NCBI GenBank assembly: GCA_964556705.1 | Contig: CAZKXX010000157.1 | Span: forward strand, 1 to 5,305 | DNA length: 5,305 bases | Origin: CAZKXX01 sp964556705 | Lineage (GTDB): Bacteria > Acidobacteriota > Terriglobia > UBA7540 | Direction of reading: 5' to 3' | Program-made: the position numbers and the translations under genes | In this document: in pieces, positions 1-5,305 of the stretch | Position numbering within the stretch: position 1 is the stretch's first letter | Layout: every line of letters begins with the position of its first letter | The notes under the pieces: generated by a model | Told to the model about the DNA's origin: nothing | The model's input: only the letters and a program-made list of their open reading frames with translations | Databases searched by the model: none

Positions 1-7
1 GCTCCGG

Positions 8-1831
8 GTGTGGCCCGGCGTCGTCATCGTCATTCTTCAGTGGCTTGCGATGTTCGGAGTCCCTGCCGTCGCGCCTGGAACTTTCCCGTATGCGGTGCAG
101 GCAGGACTCGCCGGCGGGCTGGCGATCGTTGTGTGGTGGGCGTTGTTCAGCCGGGCGCCCTGGTTTGAACGCCTGAGCGCCATCGCCCTGATGATCGTGG
201 CGGTCTTCGCGACACGACCCCTCCTCCACGTGTCGGTGGCGACGGCGGGAATGGGGATGCTGTTCTTCATCTACGCCGTCCCGGTCCTGAGCCTCGCTCT
301 CGTTGCCTGGGCGGTGGCCACGCGCCGGCTCTCGAGTGGACCTCGGCGCGTGTGGATGGTCGCGACCGTCCTGCTCGCGAGCGGAATCTGGGCGCTGGTG
401 CGGACCGAGGGCGTGAAAGGCGACTTCGGCTCGCAATTCGCCTGGCGTTGGACTCCGACGCCCGAAGAGCGGCTGCTGGCCCAGCCCGACGCCGAGCTCG
501 CGCCGCTCCCGGCCGCAGCGAAGCCTTCCGAGGAGCAGCCTTCGGCGCAGGAGGCCGATGAGCCGGCGGCAGTCTCGCCGGCGCCGGTCAAAGCGGAGAC
601 TCCCCGCGAGCCGCCCGTGATCCAGACTCGAAAGGAGCCGGCTGCACTCACAACCGCATCGGCGGCGAAGATCGGCGCCGAATGGCCCGGCTTTCGCGGG
701 CCCCGTCGCGACGGCATCATCCCCGGCGTCGAGATCGAGACCGACTGGTCCGCCTCGCCGCCGGTCGAACTGTGGCGCCGGCCCGTCGGGCCGGGCTGGT
801 CGTCCTTCGCCGTCCGCGGCAACCTGCTTTACACACAGGAGCAGCGCGGTGACGACGAGGTTGTGACCTGCTACAACGCGACGACGGGCGAGCCCGTGTG
901 GAGGCATCGCGATGCGGTCCGGTTCTGGGAATCGAATGGGGGCGCCGGTCCGCGCGCTACACCGACGCTCAGCGGAAACCGCCTGTACACCCTGGGCGCG
1001 ACCGGAATTCTGAACGCGCTCGATGCCGCTGACGGGTCCGTCGTGTGGTCGCGCAACGCAACCTCCGACACCGGCAAGAAGGTCCCGTACTGGGGCATTT
1101 CGAGCTCGCCGCTGGTGGTCGGCGAGGTCGTCATCATTTATGCCGGCGCGCTCGTCGCCTACGACCTCGCCACGGGCGAGCCGCGCTGGTTCGGCCCCGA
1201 CCGCGGCGTGAGCTACAGTTCTCCACACCTCGTCAACCTCGGCGGGGTCGCGCAAATCGTGATGCTCACCGGAGCCGGTGCGGTGGGCGTCGCGCCGGCC
1301 GACGGCGCGCTGCTCTGGGAGCATCCGTGGCCCGGCTCCAATATCGTGCAGCCCGCTCTGACCGCGGACGGCGGCGTCCTGATCAGCGCCAATGGGATGT
1401 CCGGGGGAACCGGCACGCGCCGCCTCGCGGTCGCGCACACCCCCGGCGGATGGAGCGTCGAAGAACGCTGGACTTCGATCGGGTTGAAGCCCTACTTCAA
1501 CGACTTCGTCGTGCACGATGGCCATGCCTACGGCTTCGATGGGAGCATCCTCGCCTGCATCGACTTGAAGGATGGCAAACGCAAATGGAAGGGTGGACGC
1601 TACGGACACGGCCAGCTCGTCCTGTTGCCCGACCAGGACCTGCTGCTGGTGCTGTCGGAGGACGGTGAATTGGCGCTGGTCAGCGCGGTCCCCGACCAGT
1701 TCGCGGAATTGTCGAGGCTGCCGGCGATCGAAGGCAAGACCTGGAACCACCCGGTGCTGGTCGGCGACGTCCTGCTGGTTCGCAACGGCCAGGAGATGGC
1801 CGCGTTCCGGCTGGCGACACTCAAGCGGTAG
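8..1831 (+). CDS. Membrane-anchored PQQ-like beta-propeller protein (start possibly outside window)
   Basis: The 607-residue product has three parts. Residues 1-132 hold about five hydrophobic helices (near 5-23, 32-48, 56-73, 82-104 and 115-131). Residues 149-222 form a low-complexity Pro/Ala/Glu linker. Residues 225-607 form a PQQ-like beta-propeller, opening with WPGFRGPRRDG and carrying repeated blades of the type YNATTGEPVWR (289-299), LDAADGSVVWSR (338-349), YDLATGEPRW (385-394), APADGALLWE (429-438) and IDLKDGKRKW (518-527). Such domains occur in BamB and in many secreted proteins of Acidobacteriota and Planctomycetota. I see no quinoprotein dehydrogenase catalytic motif or haem-binding CXXCH, so a binding or scaffolding role outside the membrane is more likely than redox catalysis. 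The substrate or partner is unknown. The GTG at position 8 has no visible ribosome binding site and the frame stays open to the window edge (CTC CGG precedes it), so the true start may lie upstream. The TAG stop lies in the palindrome shared with the convergent queG. Confidence 0.85.
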   Translation: MWPGVVIVILQWLAMFGVPAVAPGTFPYAVQAGLAGGLAIVVWWALFSRAPWFERLSAIALMIVAVFATRPLLHVSVATAGMGMLFFIYAVPVLSLALVAWAVATRRLSSGPRRVWMVATVLLASGIWALVRTEGVKGDFGSQFAWRWTPTPEERLLAQPDAELAPLPAAAKPSEEQPSAQEADEPAAVSPAPVKAETPREPPVIQTRKEPAALTTASAAKIGAEWPGFRGPRRDGIIPGVEIETDWSASPPVELWRRPVGPGWSSFAVRGNLLYTQEQRGDDEVVTCYNATTGEPVWRHRDAVRFWESNGGAGPRATPTLSGNRLYTLGATGILNALDAADGSVVWSRNATSDTGKKVPYWGISSSPLVVGEVVIIYAGALVAYDLATGEPRWFGPDRGVSYSSPHLVNLGGVAQIVMLTGAGAVGVAPADGALLWEHPWPGSNIVQPALTADGGVLISANGMSGGTGTRRLAVAHTPGGWSVEERWTSIGLKPYFNDFVVHDGHAYGFDGSILACIDLKDGKRKWKGGRYGHGQLVLLPDQDLLLVLSEDGELALVSAVPDQFAELSRLPAIEGKTWNHPVLVGDVLLVRNGQEMAAFRLATLKR

Positions 1832-1879
1832 CGGCGCTCTCTGAGCGCCGAAGACCCGGCGGTCGCAGACCGCCGCTAC
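1828..1879. repeat. Double-hairpin palindromic element between convergent genes; probable bidirectional terminator
   Basis: The outer arms GTAGCGGCG (1828-1836) and CGCCGCTAC (1871-1879) are perfect inverted repeats. Inside are two further hairpins: CGGCGCTC/GAGCGCCG with a TCT loop (1832-1850) and CGGCGGTC/GACCGCCG with a GCA loop (1857-1875), both 8-bp stems. The left arm contains the TAG stop of the propeller gene (1829-1831) and the right arm contains the queG stop (CTA at 1876-1878, read as TAG on the - strand). The layout resembles REP/BIME-type intergenic palindromes. No T-tract follows either hairpin, so a role as a rho-independent terminator is inferred from position and symmetry only. 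Confidence 0.75.
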
Positions 1880-3129
1880 AGTGGTCGCAACCGGGCGAGT
1901 GCCCATTCGGCATGTTCACAGAGCATGGCGTCGTCGCCGCGTGCGAGTTGTTCGAGCCAGGGGAGGAAGCGCGGGTCGCCGGAGTTTCCCATCGCCACAC
2001 ACAGGTTGCGCAGCCAGCCGCGGTATTTCGTCCGCTTGATGGGTGAATGGCGGAAAGCGCGGCGGAAGTCTTCTTCCGTCATCGCGGCAAGTGATTCGAG
2101 GGGAGGATTGAACAGGGAGAAGATACCAGGGGGATTTTGGATTTGGGATTTTGGATTTGGAAGTGGCGCTGCAACGGCCGCATCCGCCTTCATCTTGAGT
2201 TGGAGCGGCTGGAAATCGCGCTCCTGACTCCTGACTTCTGACTTCTGCCTGCCGTGCTCCGAAAACCGATCCCTGACCACTAAAGGCTTACGACTGTTCC
2301 ACGGACACACGTCCTGGCAGATATCGCAGCCGAACACGTTGTTTCCCATGGCGGCGCGGAACCCAACTGGGATGGGCCCTTTGAGTTCGATGGTCAAATA
2401 GGAGATGCAGCGCGAGGCGTCCATCCTGTAGGGCTCGGTTAGCGCGCCGGTGGGGCAGGCGTCGAGACACGCCGTGCAACTGCCGCAGCGATCGGGCGCG
2501 GGCAGGTCGGGTTCGAGCGCGAGATTCGTGAGGATGACGCCGAGAAAAAACCACGAGCCTTTCTGCTCGTTGAGGATGCAGGTGTTCTTGCCCATCCAGC
2601 CAATGCCGGAATAGCGGGCGAAGGCGCGTTCGATGACGGGTCCGGTGTCCACAAAGACGCGGGTTTCGACTCGGGGCGCCAGCGCTTCGACGGCCGCGCG
2701 CAGTTTATCCAGCCGCTCGCGCAGGACTTCGTGGTAGTCGCGTCCCCAGGCGTAGCGCGAGATCCACGTTGTCCCCTTCGAAATTCGAAAATCGAAACTC
2801 GAAACTCGGGACGCCTCCGCGCGCTCGTCGCGCCCTGTGGCTTTTCCTCTGACTTCTGACTCCTGACTTCTGGCTCCTTCTGCTCCCACTTCCGTCGAGT
2901 ACGGGTGATCCGTATTGTAGATGAGTCCCACGCAAATCACGGAGCGGACCGAGGGGAGCACCGCCCGCGGGTCGAAGCGTTTGGGGTTGGCCAAATAACG
3001 CATCTCGCCGCCAAGACCCTTGCGCTGCCACTGGCGGGCAAACTCGAAGTCCGGCAGGCCGGTCGCCGGCGCGATGCCGACCAAATCGAAGCCGGCTTCG
3101 AGAGCGCACTGCTTGATTTGCTCCTTCAT
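1876..3129 (-). CDS. queG: Epoxyqueuosine reductase QueG with two repeat-bearing insertions
   Basis: QueG is a cytoplasmic cobalamin- and [4Fe-4S]-dependent enzyme that reduces epoxyqueuosine to queuosine at position 34 of tRNAs with GUN anticodons. Numbering from the ATG at 3129 (417 residues), conserved blocks are WISRYAWGRDYHEVL (122-136), VDTGPVIER (160-168, whose Asp161 is probably the catalytic acid) and GWMGKNTCI (177-185). Two ferredoxin-like cysteine sets follow: CGSCTACLDACP (215-226) and C241 with CDICQDVCPWN (268-278). A HEAT-like C-terminal segment lies at 373-414. Family members usually have about 310-390 residues. The excess here lies in two insertions, at about 81-120 and 291-335, that contain heptanucleotide tandem repeats. 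The open frame runs upstream to an ATG at 3279, but those 50 extra residues do not look like QueG. MKEQIKQCALEAGFDLVGIAPA is the typical N-terminus and a GGGG lies 8 nt before its ATG. The gene is convergent with the propeller gene and divergent from the radical SAM gene, so it is probably monocistronic within this window. Confidence 0.93.
   Translation of the reverse strand: MKEQIKQCALEAGFDLVGIAPATGLPDFEFARQWQRKGLGGEMRYLANPKRFDPRAVLPSVRSVICVGLIYNTDHPYSTEVGAEGARSQESEVRGKATGRDERAEASRVSSFDFRISKGTTWISRYAWGRDYHEVLRERLDKLRAAVEALAPRVETRVFVDTGPVIERAFARYSGIGWMGKNTCILNEQKGSWFFLGVILTNLALEPDLPAPDRCGSCTACLDACPTGALTEPYRMDASRCISYLTIELKGPIPVGFRAAMGNNVFGCDICQDVCPWNSRKPLVVRDRFSEHGRQKSEVRSQERDFQPLQLKMKADAAVAAPLPNPKSQIQNPPGIFSLFNPPLESLAAMTEEDFRRAFRHSPIKRTKYRGWLRNLCVAMGNSGDPRFLPWLEQLARGDDAMLCEHAEWALARLRPL
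2132..2159. repeat. Heptanucleotide tandem array GGATTTK x4 inside queG
   Basis: Four contiguous 7-bp units alternate GGATTTT, GGATTTG, GGATTTT, GGATTTG, with a trailing G. The array lies in the second queG insertion. On the coding strand it reads as AATCC/AAAATCC repeats, giving the peptide NPKSQIQNP. It has no stop codon in any frame on either strand. It resembles the STRR-type 7-bp repeats described in cyanobacteria. Confidence 0.88.
2221..2247. repeat. Heptanucleotide tandem array TGACTYC (copy 1) inside queG
   Basis: The units TGACTCC, TGACTTC and TGACTTC occupy 2225-2245. A partial unit (CTCC) precedes them and TG follows. In the queG direction they encode RQKSEVRSQER with no stop codon. 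The same family recurs in the same orientation at 2850-2877. Confidence 0.88.
2778..2812. repeat. Heptanucleotide tandem array TCGAAAN x4-5 inside queG
   Basis: The units TCGAAAT, TCGAAAA, TCGAAAC and TCGAAAC are followed by a degenerate TCGGGAC, in exact 7-bp register. On the coding strand they encode SRVSSFDFRIS at the C-terminal end of the first QueG insertion, just before the conserved WISRYAWG block. No stop codon is created on either strand. Confidence 0.87.
2850..2877. repeat. Heptanucleotide tandem array TGACTYC (copy 2) inside queG
   Basis: The units are TGACTTC, TGACTCC, TGACTTC and a degenerate TGGCTCC. This is the second copy of the family seen at 2221-2247, in the same orientation and about 0.6 kb away. 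In the queG frame it encodes GARSQESEVRGK near the N-terminal side of the first insertion. Confidence 0.88.
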
Positions 3130-3240
3130 GCGTATGGCCCCAACGAAGATAATAGCGCCGCTCGGAGCGTCTTCAAGCCTCGGTTGGGGGCAATATTCTG
3201 ACAAAATTCCCGGTTGGCGGTCATCCGGAGGGAGTTTCCA

Positions 3241-3271
3241 GCCAAAGCCTTGATTATCAACAAGATTTGGC
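3241..3271. repeat. Imperfect inverted repeat upstream of queG
   Basis: GCCAAA (3241-3246) pairs with TTTGGC (3266-3271), and CTTG (3249-3252) pairs with CAAG (3261-3264). Within it is the 11-nt palindrome TTGATTATCAA (3250-3260). It lies 112 nt before the chosen queG start, in locally AT-richer DNA. It could be an operator or a leader hairpin; neither can be chosen from sequence alone. Confidence 0.4.
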
Positions 3272-3290
3272 GGTTCCATTCACCGTACTT

Positions 3291-3296
3291 ATTGTA
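3291..3296 (-). promoter_or_regulatory. Possible -10 element of a queG promoter
   Basis: Read on the - strand this is TACAAT, matching five of six bases of the sigma-70 consensus TATAAT, in an AT-rich patch just upstream of the 3241-3271 inverted repeat. No good -35 hexamer lies at 16-18 nt. If it is used, the queG leader would be about 155 nt. The support is weak. Confidence 0.2.
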
Positions 3297-3329
3297 CCGT
3301 CCGACGCGACAAAATCGCCATTCAGCGAA

Positions 3330-3366
3330 AAGTGCTTAGGATCAGTCCTTTTCGTGTCCTAAACTT
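3330..3366. repeat. Inverted repeat in the divergent intergenic region
   Basis: AAGT (3330-3333) and TTAGGA (3336-3341) pair with TCCTAA (3357-3362) and ACTT (3363-3366). This makes a 10-bp stem with a 2-nt bulge and a 15-nt loop. A nested alternative hairpin, AGGA-TCAG-TCCT, spans 3338-3349. It separates the queG side of the gap from the GC-rich hairpin region before the radical SAM gene, and could be an operator, a terminator-like hairpin or part of a leader RNA. Confidence 0.4.
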
Positions 3367-3405
3367 GCTGACGCCGCAGGACGGTGTGTCTTGGGTGTGA
3401 GAGGC

Positions 3406-3612
3406 GGGCGGCCCCGCCCACTCCGACATACGAATCTGGCGATTCAATGCCTGCCCTGATTGAAGGTGGGGCGGGTTTTCCAGTGTCCGGCGGCGGACAA
3501 ACCGGCAAGCGCCGGTGAATCTTGAACGGGCCTCGCAAGGCGAATTGCCCGGCAGGGGCGAGGAGTCTTGAGGGGCGATTCTTTTTCCCTCGGCGCCTTT
3601 GGAGGCGCGAGG
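3406..3612 (+). promoter_or_regulatory. Structured 5' leader candidate of the radical SAM gene
   Basis: This stretch has no credible gene but many short-range complementary arms. CCCGCCC (3413-3419) pairs with GGGCGGG (3469-3475), followed by TTTT. GAATC/GATTC make a hairpin at 3432-3445, which competes with TTCAAT/ATTGAA at 3443-3464. TGTCCG-GCGG-CGGACA (3484-3499) and ACCGGC-AAGC-GCCGGT (3501-3516) are adjacent perfect 6-bp hairpins with 4-nt loops. GAATC (3517-3521) and GATTC (3577-3581) enclose CCTCGC/GCGAGG (3531-3536 with 3558-3563). A final stem at 3588-3612 has 10 bp with one bulged G. Its position before a good ribosome binding site suggests a cis-acting RNA on the + strand. I recognise no known riboswitch class. 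High GC makes some pairing expected by chance. Confidence 0.45.
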
Positions 3613-3622
3613 AAATCAACAA

Positions 3623-3628
3623 GAGAGG
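3623..3628 (+). promoter_or_regulatory. Ribosome binding site of the radical SAM gene
   Basis: GAGAGG lies 9 nt before the ATG at 3638, directly downstream of the last leader hairpin (ending at 3612). It supports this start over the second in-frame ATG at 3665. Confidence 0.65.
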
Positions 3629-3637
3629 TTACACCCC

Positions 3638-5305
<1,668 letters not shown>

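Noticed and set aside
271..822. A 183-codon - strand frame within the propeller gene
   Set aside because: It is low-complexity Ser/Gly/Ala-rich sequence antisense to the helices and Pro/Ala/Glu linker, with no family motif.
2132..2877. A CRISPR array formed by the short repeats
   Set aside because: The units are 7 bp, contiguous and without spacers, and they lie inside a coding frame; there is no 24-40 bp direct repeat and no cas gene.
1876..3129. queG as a pseudogene because of its insertions
   Set aside because: The frame is intact, and both cysteine clusters, VDTGPVIER, WISRYAWG and the C-terminal HEAT-like segment are all present.
3406..3612. A known riboswitch (cobalamin, SAM, c-di-GMP or similar) or a tRNA
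   Set aside because: I could not find the conserved core sequences of these classes or a tRNA cloverleaf; the evidence is limited to local complementarity.
3359..3622. An 87-codon open frame on the - strand in the intergenic region
   Set aside because: There is no recognisable domain or membrane segment, the composition is Arg/Pro-rich, and it overlaps the hairpin-rich leader and the ribosome binding site of the + strand gene.

Overview
The window is high-GC DNA with long open frames, dense third-position GC and short non-coding gaps, so it is bacterial. No marker gene fixes the taxon. Four traits together suggest Acidobacteriota, with Verrucomicrobiota or Planctomycetota as alternatives: a membrane-anchored PQQ-like propeller opening with a WPGFRGPRRDG motif, a tetraether-synthase-like radical SAM protein, heptanucleotide tandem repeats, and a GTAGCGGCG-type palindrome. 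This placement is inference.

Three protein genes are present. At the left, on the + strand, is a five-helix membrane protein with a Pro/Ala/Glu linker and a C-terminal PQQ-like beta-propeller (8-1831, start possibly outside the window). Converging on it from the - strand is queG, epoxyqueuosine reductase, the last step of queuosine biosynthesis in tRNA (1876-3129). The 44-nt gap between them holds a double-hairpin palindrome whose outer arms contain the TAG stop codons of both genes. At the right, on the + strand, is a radical SAM protein (3638 to beyond 5305) with the layout of class D radical SAM enzymes, the family of tetraether lipid synthase (Tes, MJ0619). It is open at the window edge. 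A 424-codon open frame on the opposite strand is its shadow.

The queG gene is unusual. Two in-frame insertions of about 40 and 45 codons interrupt the conserved protein, and each contains short tandem arrays with a 7-bp period (TGACTYC, GGATTTK and TCGAAAN). The arrays are free of stop codons when read in the queG direction, and every catalytic and iron-sulfur motif is intact around them.

The 508-nt divergent region between queG and the radical SAM gene has no convincing gene. It holds inverted repeats near queG and, next to the radical SAM gene, about 200 nt rich in hairpins that ends with a bulged stem just before a good ribosome binding site. This looks like a structured 5' leader, possibly a cis-regulatory RNA, that I could not match to a known class. 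The three genes do not form an operon and share no evident pathway; queG and the radical SAM protein are both iron-sulfur enzymes but are divergently transcribed.
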